Assembly (NCBI RefSeq): GCF_030159595.1
Contig: NZ_BSKJ01000006.1
Span: 1 to 64,000, forward strand
Origin: Pseudomonas putida
GTDB taxonomy: Bacteria; Pseudomonadota; Gammaproteobacteria; Pseudomonadales; Pseudomonadaceae
Length of the DNA stretch: 64,000 bases
Direction: 5' to 3'
Position numbers and translations under genes: made by a program. Below are positions 53,344 through 63,064 of this stretch, piece by piece. Below the pieces are notes generated by a model. It worked only from the letters and a program-made list of their open reading frames with translations, was not told where the DNA came from and made no database searches. The stretch's first letter is position 1; every line of letters begins with the position of its first letter.

Positions 53344-55383
53344 ATGTCCGAGCCACGTCAGATTCTCGTCACCAGCGCCCTGCCCTATGCCAATGGATCA
53401 ATCCATCTAGGCCATATGCTCGAGTACATCCAGACAGACATGTGGGTCCGCTTCCAGAAAATGCGCGGCAACCAGTGCATCTACGTCTGCGCTGACGACG
53501 CCCACGGTTCGGCCATCATGCTGCGCGCCGAGAAAGAAGGCATCACCCCGGAACAGCTGATCGCCAACGTCCAGGCCGAGCACAGCAGCGACTTCGCTGA
53601 CTTCCTGGTGGACTTCGACAACTTCCACTCTACCCACAGCGAAGAGAACCGCGAGCTGTCGAGCCTGATCTACACGCGCTTGCGTGAAGCCGGGCACATC
53701 GCCACCCGTTCGGTCACCCAGTACTTCGACCCTGAAAAGGGCATGTTCCTGGCCGACCGTTTCATCAAGGGCACCTGCCCAAAGTGTGCGGCCGAAGACC
53801 AGTACGGCGACAACTGCGAAAAATGCGGCGCCACCTATGCGCCCACTGAGCTGAAGAACCCCAAGTCGGCGATCTCCGGTGCCACACCGGTACTGCGCGA
53901 CTCCCAGCACTTCTTCTTCAAGCTGCCAGACTTCCAGGCCATGCTGCAGCAGTGGACCCGCAGCGGCACCCTGCAGGACGCGGTAGCCAACAAGCTGGCC
54001 GAATGGCTGGACTCCGGCTTGCAGGAGTGGGATATCTCCCGCGACGCGCCGTACTTCGGCTTCGAAATCCCGAGCGAACCGGGCAAATACTTCTATGTGT
54101 GGCTGGATGCGCCAATCGGCTACATGGCCAGCTTCAAGAACCTCTGCGCGCGCCGCCCGGAGCTGGACTTCGATGCGTTCTGGAGCGAAGGCTCCAAGGC
54201 CGAGCTGTACCACTTCATCGGCAAGGACATCGTCAACTTCCACGCCCTGTTCTGGCCAGCCATGCTCGAAGGTGCCGGCTTCCGCAAGCCGACTGCCGTC
54301 AACGTGCACGGCTACCTGACCGTCAACGGCGCGAAGATGTCCAAGTCGCGTGGCACGTTTATCAAGGCCCGCACCTACCTCGACCACCTGCAGCCGGAAT
54401 ACCTGCGTTACTACTACGCGGCCAAGCTGGGGCGTGGCGTCGACGACCTGGACCTGAACCTGGAAGACTTCGTGCAGAAGGTCAACTCCGACCTGGTGGG
54501 CAAAGTCGTCAACATTGCCAGCCGCTGCGCCGGCTTCATCCACAAAGGCAACGAAGGCGTGATGGTAAGCGGTGATGCCGCGCCTGAGCTGACCGAAGCC
54601 TTCCTGGCTGCCGCTCCATCCATCGCCGAAGCCTATGAAGCCCGTGATTTTGGCCGCGCCATGCGCGAAATCATGGCACTGGCCGACCGCGCCAACGCCT
54701 GGATCGCCGACAAGGCCCCCTGGTCGCTGGCCAAACAGGAAGGCAAGCAGGATGAAGTACAAGCCATTTGTGCCCAGGGCATCAACCTGTTCCGCCAGCT
54801 GGTGATCTTCCTCAAGCCGGTACTGCCGGTGCTGGCCGCAGACGCCGAGGCGTTCCTCAACGTTGCCCCGCTGGCCTGGAGCGACCACCCATCGCGCCTG
54901 GAAAACCATAAACTGAACCCGTTCAAGGCCCTGATGAGCCGCATCGAACTGGCCAAGGTCGAAGCCATGGTCGCAGCCAGCAAGGAAGACCTGCTGGCCG
55001 CCGAAGCCAAGGCCCCGGCTGGCAACGGCGAGCTGAGCAAGGACCCGCTGTCGGCAGAAATCGAGTTCGACACCTTCGCTGCCGTCGACCTGCGCGTGGC
55101 GCTGATCGTCAAGGCCGAAGCCGTAGCGGGTGCCGACAAGTTGCTGCAACTGACCCTGGACATCGGTGACGAGCGTCGTAACGTGTTCTCCGGCATCAAG
55201 TCGGCGTACCCCGACCCGTCCAAGCTGGAAGGCCGCCTGACCATGATGGTGGCCAACCTCAAGCCCCGGAAGATGCGCTTTGGCGTATCCGAGGGCATGG
55301 TCATGGCTGCCGGCCCTGGCGGTGAAGAGATCTACCTGCTGAGCCCGGACAGCGGCGCCAAGCCAGGCCAGCGTATCAAGTAA
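53344..55383 (+). CDS. metG: methionyl-tRNA synthetase MetG
   Basis: A 679-residue class I synthetase. The HIGH motif appears as HLGH (residues 21-24), the zinc knuckle [17 protein letters not shown] at about 144-160, and KMSKS at about 331-335. A C-terminal tRNA-binding OB domain ([20 protein letters not shown]) completes the long, dimeric form, as in E. coli (677 aa). Confidence 0.97.
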   Translation: MSEPRQILVTSALPYANGSIHLGHMLEYIQTDMWVRFQKMRGNQCIYVCADDAHGSAIMLRAEKEGITPEQLIANVQAEHSSDFADFLVDFDNFHSTHSEENRELSSLIYTRLREAGHIATRSVTQYFDPEKGMFLADRFIKGTCPKCAAEDQYGDNCEKCGATYAPTELKNPKSAISGATPVLRDSQHFFFKLPDFQAMLQQWTRSGTLQDAVANKLAEWLDSGLQEWDISRDAPYFGFEIPSEPGKYFYVWLDAPIGYMASFKNLCARRPELDFDAFWSEGSKAELYHFIGKDIVNFHALFWPAMLEGAGFRKPTAVNVHGYLTVNGAKMSKSRGTFIKARTYLDHLQPEYLRYYYAAKLGRGVDDLDLNLEDFVQKVNSDLVGKVVNIASRCAGFIHKGNEGVMVSGDAAPELTEAFLAAAPSIAEAYEARDFGRAMREIMALADRANAWIADKAPWSLAKQEGKQDEVQAICAQGINLFRQLVIFLKPVLPVLAADAEAFLNVAPLAWSDHPSRLENHKLNPFKALMSRIELAKVEAMVAASKEDLLAAEAKAPAGNGELSKDPLSAEIEFDTFAAVDLRVALIVKAEAVAGADKLLQLTLDIGDERRNVFSGIKSAYPDPSKLEGRLTMMVANLKPRKMRFGVSEGMVMAAGPGGEEIYLLSPDSGAKPGQRIK

Positions 55384-55472
55384 CACCCCCTGCCCCGGCC
55401 CTCGTGCCGGGGCAGTTTCTTCTGCACCTTGATTACCGGACAATCACCAGCATTCCCGGCTATCGTCATCTC

Positions 55473-56021
55473 ATGAGCGATTACTTTCTGGTCGTGATCA
55501 GCGCCGCGCTGGTCAATCACCTGTGCCTGTTGCAACAGCCAATCTCCAGGCAGCACCTGCATGTGCACGGCCTGGCCTGCGCCCTGTGCATCGCGTTGGG
55601 TGCGATCGGCGCACAGCTGCTGATACGCGGGGTACTTGCCCCGCTGCACATCCCCGACCTTGCCCTGTTCCTGTTGTTGCCCTGGCTAGCACTGCTCGCC
55701 TGGGGCGTTCCCTGGCTACTGACCAAATGGCGCCCGGCCTGGCCCGTAGCCGGGTTGCCAGCGCTGCTGTTGAGCAATGCCACAGTGCTGGGGCTGACAC
55801 TGCAGCAGGCAGGCGATGACAGCACTTGGCCGGCTACGCTGCTGCAAAGCTTGCTGGCAGGCGGCGGCTTCTGGCTGGCGCTGGTGTTGTTCGCCGATTT
55901 GCGCCAGCGCAGTGCCCATGCCGATATCCCCGGTGTACTGCGCGGCCTGCCTATCGAATTGATCGGTGCCGGGTTAATGGCCATGGCATTTTCCGGTTTC
56001 AACGGAATGTTCGGTCAATGA
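55473..56021 (+). CDS. rsxA: RsxA/RnfA-like membrane protein lacking the Fe-S cysteines
   Basis: A 182-residue protein with six hydrophobic helices, homologous along its length to RnfA (MSDYFLVVISAALVNHL at the N-terminus; FWLALVLFADLRQRSAHADI and GAGLMAMAFSGFNG near the end). In normal RnfA the membrane [2Fe-2S] cluster is held by Cys in GLCP and in TNCIVLG. Here the first becomes Arg and the second is SNATVLG (Ala). A free C18 is at another place. It therefore cannot bind the cluster in the known way. It overlaps rsxD by 4 bp; rsxB and rsxC are missing. Confidence 0.75.
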   Translation: MSDYFLVVISAALVNHLCLLQQPISRQHLHVHGLACALCIALGAIGAQLLIRGVLAPLHIPDLALFLLLPWLALLAWGVPWLLTKWRPAWPVAGLPALLLSNATVLGLTLQQAGDDSTWPATLLQSLLAGGGFWLALVLFADLRQRSAHADIPGVLRGLPIELIGAGLMAMAFSGFNGMFGQ

Positions 56022-56992
56022 ACAGCAAGCCCGACCCGCGGCTACGCACCAGCATGGGCCTGGTCTTGCTGGCCTGTATGCCTGGCCTTCTGACGTTGTT
56101 GTGGCTGCATGGCTGGGGCATGCTGCTGAACCTGCTGCTATGTGCCACCGCCGCATTACTGTGCGAAGCAGTGCTGCTGACGTTGCGCGCTCAACCACTG
56201 AGCACGGCGTTAGCCGACGGCAGCGCACTGGTAACCGCCGTGCTGCTGGCGGCCGCCCTGCCCACCTTGGCCCCATGGTGGTTGCCGATGATCGCCGCAA
56301 GCGTTGCCATCGGTTTCGGCAAGCAGGCCTTTGGCGGTGTCGGACGCAACCTGTTCAACCCGGCCATGGTCGGCTATGCCTTCGTGCTGCTGAGCTTCCC
56401 GTTGCAAATGAACCATTGGCCGGGGCAGCCTCCAGGCCTGCTCGACAGCCTGCAGCAGGTATTCGCCGGAGGCGAACAGATCGACGCCTGGGCCCGGCCG
56501 ACGTTGCTCGACGGCTTGCGCCACAACCGCAGCCTGACCATCGAGGAGCTGTTTGCCAGCCATCCGGGCTTCGGCAGCATCGGCGGGCGCGGCAGCGAAT
56601 GGGTCAACCTGGCATTCCTGCTCGGCGGCCTGTTCTTGTTGCAGCGTAAGGTGATCAGCTGGCATGCGCCGCTGGGCCTGCTGACAGGGTTGTTCGTATT
56701 CAGCCTGTTGGGCTGGAACGGTTCTGGGTCGGACTCCAACGGCTCACCCTTGCTGCACCTGTTCTCCGGCTCGACCATGCTGGCAGCCTTCTTCATTGCC
56801 ACCGAACCAGTATCCGGGCCCAGGAACGAACAGGCCAGGCTGTGCTTCGGCCTGGGCGCAGGGCTACTCATCTACCTGATTCGCACCTGGGGCAGCTACC
56901 CGGATGGCACCGCGTTCGCCGTCTTGCTGATGAATCTCATGGCACCGACGCTTGAGCGCCTGACCGCGCAGCGCCAGCAGGCCGCCAGGTGA
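56018..56992 (+). CDS. rsxD: RsxD/RnfD electron transport subunit
   Basis: A 324-residue membrane protein of the RnfD/NqrB family, with conserved FGGVGRNLFNPAMVGYAFVLL and FSGSTMLAAFFIATEP. The covalent-FMN threonine region, normally SGATPLD, reads ARPTLLDGLR at about residue 165; the Thr remains but neighbours changed. Starts by 4-bp ATGA overlap with rsxA and overlaps rsxG by 4 bp, so A, D and G are co-translated. Confidence 0.85.
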   Translation: MNSKPDPRLRTSMGLVLLACMPGLLTLLWLHGWGMLLNLLLCATAALLCEAVLLTLRAQPLSTALADGSALVTAVLLAAALPTLAPWWLPMIAASVAIGFGKQAFGGVGRNLFNPAMVGYAFVLLSFPLQMNHWPGQPPGLLDSLQQVFAGGEQIDAWARPTLLDGLRHNRSLTIEELFASHPGFGSIGGRGSEWVNLAFLLGGLFLLQRKVISWHAPLGLLTGLFVFSLLGWNGSGSDSNGSPLLHLFSGSTMLAAFFIATEPVSGPRNEQARLCFGLGAGLLIYLIRTWGSYPDGTAFAVLLMNLMAPTLERLTAQRQQAAR

Positions 56993-57591
56993 AACGCCTG
57001 GCGCGTGATGTGGGCCTACTGTTGCTGACAGGGGTACTGGCAGTGTCTGCCACCTTGGCATGGCGGCATTGGACCGGCCCAGCCATCACCAACGCCGAGA
57101 AGCAACTGCAAAGCCGCCAACGGCTGGCGGTGCTGCCCGAGGGCAGTTATGACAACCAGCCACTGGACAGCCCGCTACCAAAGCCCGACGCACAGAGGCC
57201 CAACAGCCGCATTCTGGCGGCTTACCGTGCCACGATGGCGGGCAAGCCAAGCGCTATCATCCTGGTCACTCAAACCCAAGGCTATACCGCACCGATCGTA
57301 CTGAGCGTCGCCATCGCCACAGACGGCCGCCTGATCGGCAGCCAAGTGATAGAACAACAGGAAAGCCCAGGCCTGGGCGCGCGCTTGGGCGACCCGCAGT
57401 TGCACTGGCTGGGGCAGTTCGACAACCGCCATCAGGGCGATCACTGGGCGCTTAAACGGGACCAGGGTGACGTTGACCAGTTGGCCGGCGCAACCGTGAC
57501 CTCCCGAGCGGTAATCAGCGCACTGCAGGAGGCGCTGAGCTATTTCGATGAGCAGCGCAGCGTACTGCTGGAGGGTGCCGCGCATGAATAA
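56989..57591 (+). CDS. rsxG: RsxG/RnfG FMN-binding subunit
   Basis: A 200-residue subunit with an N-terminal membrane helix (DVGLLLLTGVLAVSATLAW) and a periplasmic FMN-binding domain. The FMN motif S(T)GATxTS appears as LAGATVTSRAV, keeping the covalent Thr. The block EQQESPGLGARL is typical of the family. The final codons overlap the start of the rsxE-like gene. Confidence 0.85.
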   Translation: MKRLARDVGLLLLTGVLAVSATLAWRHWTGPAITNAEKQLQSRQRLAVLPEGSYDNQPLDSPLPKPDAQRPNSRILAAYRATMAGKPSAIILVTQTQGYTAPIVLSVAIATDGRLIGSQVIEQQESPGLGARLGDPQLHWLGQFDNRHQGDHWALKRDQGDVDQLAGATVTSRAVISALQEALSYFDEQRSVLLEGAAHE

Positions 57592-58108
57592 GTTCTGCCT
57601 GCTGGCCGTAAGCCTGGTGCCCCTGCTGGGCGCTACCCGAACACTGCGTGAGGGCGCTGCCATTGGCCTGTGCGCGGTAGTGACAGGCAGCCTGCATCAG
57701 CTTTTGCTGATGCCGCTGCGTCAGCGCCTGGCCAGTTGGGCCTTTGTCCTGGCCAGCCTGCTGCTGCTGGCAGCCTTGGTCAGCTGCCTGCAAATGGCCC
57801 TGCGTGCCTGGTCGCTGCCTTTGGCACTTGCCCTAGGCCATTATCCCGCCTTGCTGTGCCTGCAATGCCTGGCCAGCGATCATCTGCTGCCCGACCAAGG
57901 CCGCTGGCGTATGCTCGCCAGGCACCTCTGTGCGTTTTTTGCCAGCTGCCTGCTGCTCGGCGCCAGCCGCCAATGGTTGGCCGACTTTGCCGACCTGCAC
58001 TTGGCCAGCCTGGCCCCGGGCGCCCTGCTACTGCTCGGACTGCTGCTGGCCTTGTACAATCGCTTGCGTCCGGGCCCTGCCCACCCACGTCGTCAAGGAA
58101 AGCTCTGA
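57584..58108 (+). CDS. rsxE: RsxE/RnfE-like membrane protein, shortened and divergent
   Basis: A 174-residue membrane protein, shorter than RnfE (about 230). Conserved context LVPLLGATRTLREGAAIGL aligns to LGLCPLLAVTxSxxNGLGLG, so the first cluster Cys is Val. The second site, normally TNCLVLG, reads CLQCLASDH and keeps one Cys. ATG 57584 overlaps the rsxG stop. I call it RsxE-like from position and these matches; sequence identity is low. Confidence 0.65.
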   Translation: MNKFCLLAVSLVPLLGATRTLREGAAIGLCAVVTGSLHQLLLMPLRQRLASWAFVLASLLLLAALVSCLQMALRAWSLPLALALGHYPALLCLQCLASDHLLPDQGRWRMLARHLCAFFASCLLLGASRQWLADFADLHLASLAPGALLLLGLLLALYNRLRPGPAHPRRQGKL

Positions 58109-58112
58109 TTTC

Positions 58113-58751
58113 ATGAATGCCGCCAAACGCCTGGAGATCTTTCGCAGGCTGCACGAAGACAACCCCGACCCGAAGACCGAACTGGCCTACACCACCCCGT
58201 TCGAACTGCTGGTCGCCGTGACGCTGTCCGCGCAATCCACCGACGTCGGCGTCAACAAGGCCACCGCCCGCCTGTTCCCCGTCGCCAACACTCCCGAGGC
58301 CATCTATGCCCTAGGCGTTCAAGACCTTAGCGAGTACATCAAGACCATCGGGCTGTACAACAGCAAGGCCAAGAATGTCATAGAGGCCTGCCGGCTGCTG
58401 ATCGAGCGCCACGACAGCCAGGTGCCACAAACCCGCGAAGCATTGGAGGCGCTGCCCGGTGTGGGCCGCAAGACCGCCAACGTGGTGCTCAACACAGCGT
58501 TCCGCCAACCGACCATGGCTGTGGATACCCATATCTTCCGCGTGAGTAACCGCACGGGCATTGCGCCAGGCAAAACGGTGCTGGAAGTGGAAAAGAAACT
58601 GGTCAAGTTCGTACCAAAAGATTACCTGCTCGACGCCCACCACTGGCTGATCTTGCACGGGCGTTATGTGTGCCAGGCGCGCAAGCCAAGGTGCGGCAGC
58701 TGCAGGATCGAAGATTTGTGCGAGTACAAGCACAAAACCTCTGACGATTGA
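58113..58751 (+). CDS. nth: endonuclease III Nth
   Basis: A 212-residue DNA glycosylase/AP lyase that removes oxidised pyrimidines. The helix-hairpin-helix LPGVGRKTANVV carries catalytic K120, D138 is in VDTH, and the [4Fe-4S] cysteines are C187, C194, C197 and C203 in the CQARKPRCGSC...C pattern. It follows the rsx genes, as in other pseudomonads. Confidence 0.97.
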   Translation: MNAAKRLEIFRRLHEDNPDPKTELAYTTPFELLVAVTLSAQSTDVGVNKATARLFPVANTPEAIYALGVQDLSEYIKTIGLYNSKAKNVIEACRLLIERHDSQVPQTREALEALPGVGRKTANVVLNTAFRQPTMAVDTHIFRVSNRTGIAPGKTVLEVEKKLVKFVPKDYLLDAHHWLILHGRYVCQARKPRCGSCRIEDLCEYKHKTSDD

Positions 58752-58855
58752 GGCGATAGCTGAAAACCACTCACGACGATTGAAAAAATCTTTTTTACCA
58801 GCGTCTGCTTTCTGGTTATAAGGACGGCCAATGGCCCCTTGGCTTGGAGCGACTC

Positions 58856-59032
58856 ATGAGTACCGATAAAGACGACCTGTCGATCGAAGATGATTTTGTT
58901 GCCGCAGACGATGACGCGGAGCCCCAGGTGGAAACCGCAAAGACCAACCTGAGCAAACGCCGCACCATCGACAACATGTTGGAAGAACGGCGCCTGCAAA
59001 AGCAGCTGGCCGATTTCGACTACGACCTGTAA
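58856..59032 (+). CDS. PA3496 family small acidic protein
   Basis: A 58-residue protein beginning MSTDKDDLSIEDDFVAADDD, acidic at first, then basic (NLSKRRTIDNMLEERRLQKQ) and ending ADFDYDL. It matches the PA3496 family, annotated as putative envelope-integrity proteins, and has the same neighbour (nth) as in P. aeruginosa. GGAG lies 8 nt before the ATG at 58856. Confidence 0.8.
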   Translation: MSTDKDDLSIEDDFVAADDDAEPQVETAKTNLSKRRTIDNMLEERRLQKQLADFDYDL

Positions 59033-59053
59033 TGCCGGACCTGTAGCCTTGCA

Positions 59054-59074
59054 AAGCCTCCTGGCTGGAGGCTT
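59054..59074. terminator. weak hairpin between the PA3496-type gene and the response regulator
   Basis: AAGCCTCC (59054-59061) and GGAGGCTT (59067-59074) make an 8-bp stem with a 5-nt loop but no T run. It lies between two converging genes. Confidence 0.5.
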
Positions 59075-59087
59075 CAAGGCCTGACAG

Positions 59088-59711
59088 TCAGTTCAGACCT
59101 TGCCGTTGCGCCAGCTCGATCAGGTCGACCAGCGACCGTGCATTGAGCTTGAGCAACAGCCGCGACTTGTAGGTACTGACCGTCTTGTTGCTGAGGTACA
59201 TGCTGTCAGCAATCTCCTTGTTCGAACGCCCTCGCGCCAGCTGTTGAAGCACCGTCATCTCACGCGCAGAGAGGCGGTTGACCATATCCACCTCGCTTCC
59301 CGCGCTCCGACCACGTGACGCGTGCAGGGCTTGGTTGGGGAAGTAGCTGTAGCCCGACAACACGGCCTTGATGGCGCTCAACAGCTCGGTAAGTTCCTGC
59401 TGCTTGCACACATAACCCGCTGCCCCCGCCTGCATGCAGCGCATCGAGAAGTTGCCAGGAGCCTGCGACGTCAGCACCAGTACCTTGCTACCCGGGCTGA
59501 ACGTCGCCATGCGGGCGATCACCTCCAGGCCATCCAGTTTCGGGATACCGATATCCAGCACCACGATATCCGGCAGGTGTTGCCGGGTCAGCTGCAGCGC
59601 AGCCACCCCATTGTCGGTCTCCGCCACGACGTCATACCCATGCCGCTCCATCAGCATGCGTACGGCCAGGCGTATGACCGGATGATCATCCACGATAAGC
59701 ACTTTATTCAT
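59088..59711 (-). CDS. orphan LuxR-family response regulator (BvgA/FimZ-like)
   Basis: A 207-residue response regulator. Receiver domain: MNKVLIVDDHPVIRLAVRML, phosphorylation Asp near residue 53 in IVVLDIGIP, and Lys in VCKQQEL. The LuxR-type helix-turn-helix covers about 145-205 (LSAREMTVLQQLARGRSNKE, STYKSRLLLKLNARS). No histidine kinase is next to it. It resembles the BvgA, RocA1 and FimZ group; the regulated genes are unknown. Confidence 0.88.
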   Translation of the reverse strand: MNKVLIVDDHPVIRLAVRMLMERHGYDVVAETDNGVAALQLTRQHLPDIVVLDIGIPKLDGLEVIARMATFSPGSKVLVLTSQAPGNFSMRCMQAGAAGYVCKQQELTELLSAIKAVLSGYSYFPNQALHASRGRSAGSEVDMVNRLSAREMTVLQQLARGRSNKEIADSMYLSNKTVSTYKSRLLLKLNARSLVDLIELAQRQGLN

Positions 59712-59726
59712 GCGATATCCATTCAT

Positions 59727-60082
59727 TCATTGTTGTTGCTTTGGCACGCCACGATAACCGACAGGACGCCTGCTGGCGCGGTGATTTACCGACGAAACTC
59801 ATGGACAGACAAAACTTACAACACTTACAGAAATTTCCTACACATCACGACCAGGGTTGTAACAAACGAGTTCTTTAGTACCAAAATCAACGTTATCACC
59901 CACCTGCTAAAACACACCAGTTGAAAACAGAACATTTGCGGGCGAAACTTCCAACTCAAACGCGCTGAAAAAACAAAGCTGTATGGCTTTATGCCGATTA
60001 TTCCTCACCCGGAAAACAATCCAGTCTTTAGTTGAGTGCCGCAGTAAGGTAAAGATGGGCAAAACCGCTGGAGATGGCCCAC
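59727..60082. other. AT-rich intergenic region with a tandem ACTTACA repeat
   Basis: About 350 bp with no ORF that I can support and a lower GC content than neighbours. ACTTACA occurs at 59814-59820 and 59823-59829, spaced 9 bp apart on one DNA face nearly. It is divergent promoter DNA for the response regulator and the gene at 60083. Confidence 0.5.
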
Positions 60083-60565
60083 ATGACCCAAGCACAACCT
60101 GTTGCCCCGCTGACGATCATTGCCATCTTCGCGGGGATTATCGAAGCCTCCGCACTTGCCACACTGCCGTTTCTCAGCGAGTCCAGCCAAAAGCTCTACA
60201 CCTGGTTCCTGGTAGGCTTTCCGTTCTTTCTGACAGCGCTGTTTTTTCTGACGCTCAACTTCAATTACAAGTCGTTTTACAGCCCGCCACCCAGCAGAAT
60301 GACACACGACAATACGCCAGCAGTGAACAGTGTGACCGCGCCAGCCATGGCCAATGATGCCCTTGAAGCGGTACAGGGTGAGCCTGTCACATTCATGTTC
60401 TCCGGCCCCGACGCCTATCGCATGATGGAGCAGCAACTCCTGCATGCACTTGCCCAACCGACCGTGCCAACGCGAACCTGGCGCTTTTACAACCTGGATA
60501 AACGTCAATGTGCGCAACTGTCGATCGGTGCACTCGAGAGCGATATTGTGAGCAATCACAATTGA
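60083..60565 (+). CDS. two-helix membrane protein of unknown function, 160 aa
   Basis: A 160-residue protein with two hydrophobic helices (PLTIIAIFAGIIEASALATL; TWFLVGFPFFLTALFFLTLN) and a soluble C-terminal part (SVTAPAMANDALEAVQGE..., MFSGPDAYRMMEQQLLHALA). The ATG at 60083 is used because GGAG (60070-60073) is 9 nt away; the ATG at 60074 is too close to it. I do not recognise a family. Confidence 0.65.
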   Translation: MTQAQPVAPLTIIAIFAGIIEASALATLPFLSESSQKLYTWFLVGFPFFLTALFFLTLNFNYKSFYSPPPSRMTHDNTPAVNSVTAPAMANDALEAVQGEPVTFMFSGPDAYRMMEQQLLHALAQPTVPTRTWRFYNLDKRQCAQLSIGALESDIVSNHN

Positions 60566-60592
60566 ATGCCCTCACCTTTCGGCACACATAAA

Positions 60593-60618
60593 AAAACCCC
60601 GGCCTGAGCCGAGGTTTT
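60593..60618. terminator. terminator between argG and the two-helix gene
   Basis: On the minus strand AAAACCTCGGC - TCAG - GCCGGGGTTTTTTT (one mismatched pair) forms a stem with a T run 18 nt after the argG stop; it also has a weaker T run on the plus strand. Confidence 0.85.
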
Positions 60619-60636
60619 CTTTGCACTCGCCAGCAA

Positions 60637-61854
60637 TCAGAGCATCGAACGGCCCTTGTTGGCGGCAATGCGCATGCGCAGTGCATTCAGCTTGATGAAG
60701 CCTGCAGCGTCTGCCTGGTTGTAAGCGCCGCCATCTTCCTCAAAGGTCGCGATGTTGGCATCGAACAGCGAATCGTCCGACTGGCGGCCGACCACGGTGA
60801 CGTTGCCCTTGTACAGTTTCAGGCGCACGACGCCATTCACGTTGACCTGAGAAGCGTCGATCATCTGCTGCAGCATCAGACGCTCCGGGCTCCACCAGTA
60901 GCCGGTGTAGATCAGGCTGGCGTACTTCGGCATCAGCTCATCTTTCAGGTGAGCGACTTCGCGGTCCAGGGTGATCGACTCGATGGCACGGTGGGCCTTG
61001 AGCATGATGGTGCCGCCCGGGGTCTCGTAGCAGCCACGCGATTTCATGCCAACATAACGGTTCTCGACGATGTCGAGGCGGCCGATACCGTTGGCACCGC
61101 CGATACGGTTCAGGTCGGCCAGAACGGTGGCTGGGGTCTTCTCGACGCCGTCGATAGCAACGATGTCGCCGTTGCGGTAGGTCAGCTCGATGTAGGTTGC
61201 CTGGTCCGGGGCGTTCTCAGGCGAGACGCTCCAGCGCCACATGTCTTCTTCGTGCTCGGTCCAGGTATCTTCCAGGACACCGCCTTCGTAGGAGATGTGC
61301 AGCAGGTTGGCGTCCATCGAGTACGGCGACTTCTTCTTGCCGTGGCGCTCGATCGGGATACCGTGCTTCTCGGCGTAGTCCATCAGCTTCTCGCGGGACA
61401 GCAGGTCCCACTCACGCCATGGGGCGATGACCTTGACGCCAGGTTTGAGGGCATAGGCACCCAGCTCGAAACGGACCTGGTCATTGCCTTTGCCGGTGGC
61501 GCCATGGGAAATGGCGTCAGCACCGGTTTCGTTGGCGATTTCGATCAGGCGCTTGGCGATCAGCGGACGGGCGATGGAAGTACCCAGCAGGTACTCGCCT
61601 TCGTAAACGGTGTTGGCGCGGAACATCGGGAACACGAAATCACGCACGAACTCTTCGCGCAGGTCGTCGATGTAGATCTCTTTAACGCCCATTGCCTGAG
61701 CCTTGGCACGGGCCGGCTCGACCTCTTCGCCCTGACCCAGGTCAGCGGTGAAGGTCACCACTTCGCAGTTGTAGGTATCCTGCAGCCACTTGAGAATCAC
61801 CGAAGTATCAAGGCCGCCGGAATACGCCAGTACGACCTTTTTTACGTCCGCCAT
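60637..61854 (-). CDS. argG: argininosuccinate synthase ArgG
   Basis: A 405-residue enzyme that joins citrulline and aspartate with ATP in arginine synthesis. ATP-PPi motif AYSGGLDTS lies at residues 10-18, substrate blocks [14 protein letters not shown] and [15 protein letters not shown] follow. Length matches the short ArgG type of P. aeruginosa. The gene order argG, motY, pyrC is that of P. aeruginosa. Confidence 0.97.
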   Translation of the reverse strand: MADVKKVVLAYSGGLDTSVILKWLQDTYNCEVVTFTADLGQGEEVEPARAKAQAMGVKEIYIDDLREEFVRDFVFPMFRANTVYEGEYLLGTSIARPLIAKRLIEIANETGADAISHGATGKGNDQVRFELGAYALKPGVKVIAPWREWDLLSREKLMDYAEKHGIPIERHGKKKSPYSMDANLLHISYEGGVLEDTWTEHEEDMWRWSVSPENAPDQATYIELTYRNGDIVAIDGVEKTPATVLADLNRIGGANGIGRLDIVENRYVGMKSRGCYETPGGTIMLKAHRAIESITLDREVAHLKDELMPKYASLIYTGYWWSPERLMLQQMIDASQVNVNGVVRLKLYKGNVTVVGRQSDDSLFDANIATFEEDGGAYNQADAAGFIKLNALRMRIAANKGRSML

Positions 61855-61986
61855 GCCATCACTCCACGGGGTTGTACGGAAAGGGGTCGATTCTAACGGC
61901 CTTGTAGAAAAAATTACAGTGGGGCGACAGCTTCTGACGACAAAGCGACAGGAACTGTCGGAAGGGCGACGGCGTGTGCCGGGGTC

Positions 61987-62934
61987 TCAGGGCGCCTTGG
62001 CTTCAGGCGCAGCCGGCGCCGGACTGGCTGGAGCAGCAGCTGCTGCTTGCTCATCCGTTTTCTGCACCGGCTTCTCAACCGCCGCAACCCGATCCAGCTC
62101 AATATTCACCCGGCGGTTACGCGCCCGGTTGGCAGCATTGTTGTTCTTTGCCAACGGGTAGCGCTCACCATGGAAGCGCACGGTAATCTGCTCTTCCGGC
62201 ACGCCATGGGCCTTGAAGTAGTCGGCCACGGCCATCGCTCGGCGACGCGACAGGTCACGGTTGGTCAGGCGGTTGCCACTGTTGTCCGAATGGCCGTCGA
62301 GCTCGATGTGGTTCACCGTCGGGTCGGCTTTCATGTAGTCAAGGATCAGGTCCAGCCGGGCCTTGGCAGCGCCTTCCAGTTCGATGCCGCCCCCCGGAAA
62401 GCCGACCTGGGTCTGGCGCACCTGGTCGTAGTTCATCGCCAGCAGCTTGCCGGCACACGCCTGATAGTCACTGTAAGCCTTGGCAAAGCTGACCGGCAAC
62501 ACACGGACTTCCATCGGCCTGCCCGCCTCACCGGAATAGCTGCGCACCACCGTACTGCGCCCGTCGAGCAGGCCGTTGATCAGGCGGCTGGCCTGCCCTT
62601 GGGAGGAGCTGAACAGCACACCGGTACGCGCCAGGCGCACGCTCCCCAGATTGATATCACCACGCCCAGGCTGCCACGGCGCTGCCGCCGCCAGCAGGCT
62701 GGCTGTACCTGTGCCCAATGCGTTGCTGTCCGAGCGCAGCTGGAACACGGGCTGCTCACCCGCACGGCGTACGAACTCACCGCTGCCGAAACCTTCGATC
62801 GGCTGGGTCAGGCGGCACTCGAACGGGTCACCCTCGACCTTCCAGGCAATGTTCTCCATGCGCGTCTGGAAAGTCAGCGCGCCCGCCGGCAGGCTGGCGA
62901 ACAGGGTCAACAGGGCTAGGTAACGCTGGCGCAC
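61987..62934 (-). CDS. motY: flagellar stator T-ring protein MotY
   Basis: A 315-residue periplasmic protein. Signal peptide RQRYLALLTLFASLPAGALT, a MotY-type N-terminal domain (FQTRMENIAWKVEGDPFECR, GRPMEVRVLPVSFAKAYSDY) and an OmpA peptidoglycan-binding C-terminal domain (LDGHSDNSGNRLTNRDLSRR, RARNRRVNIELD), then an Ala/Pro-rich tail. It forms the T ring that holds stators of polar flagella. I use GTG 62934 because GGAG lies 7 nt before it; another GTG is at 62946. Confidence 0.9.
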   Translation of the reverse strand: MRQRYLALLTLFASLPAGALTFQTRMENIAWKVEGDPFECRLTQPIEGFGSGEFVRRAGEQPVFQLRSDSNALGTGTASLLAAAAPWQPGRGDINLGSVRLARTGVLFSSSQGQASRLINGLLDGRSTVVRSYSGEAGRPMEVRVLPVSFAKAYSDYQACAGKLLAMNYDQVRQTQVGFPGGGIELEGAAKARLDLILDYMKADPTVNHIELDGHSDNSGNRLTNRDLSRRRAMAVADYFKAHGVPEEQITVRFHGERYPLAKNNNAANRARNRRVNIELDRVAAVEKPVQKTDEQAAAAAPASPAPAAPEAKAP

Positions 62935-63064
62935 GGGCGGCTCCACAAATTCTGACGGCTTACCTGCAGGCTATCGGACGCAGGCCGGAAAACTTGATAG
63001 CCGTGCTCGACCCAGGGTTTTCCGGTAGCATTGGGGCTTGAGTTCGACCCGCCTGGAATTCCCA

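Noticed and set aside
53407..55443. Minus-strand open frame of about 678 codons opposite metG
   Set aside because: Antisense shadow of a gene with clear catalytic motifs; no independent evidence.
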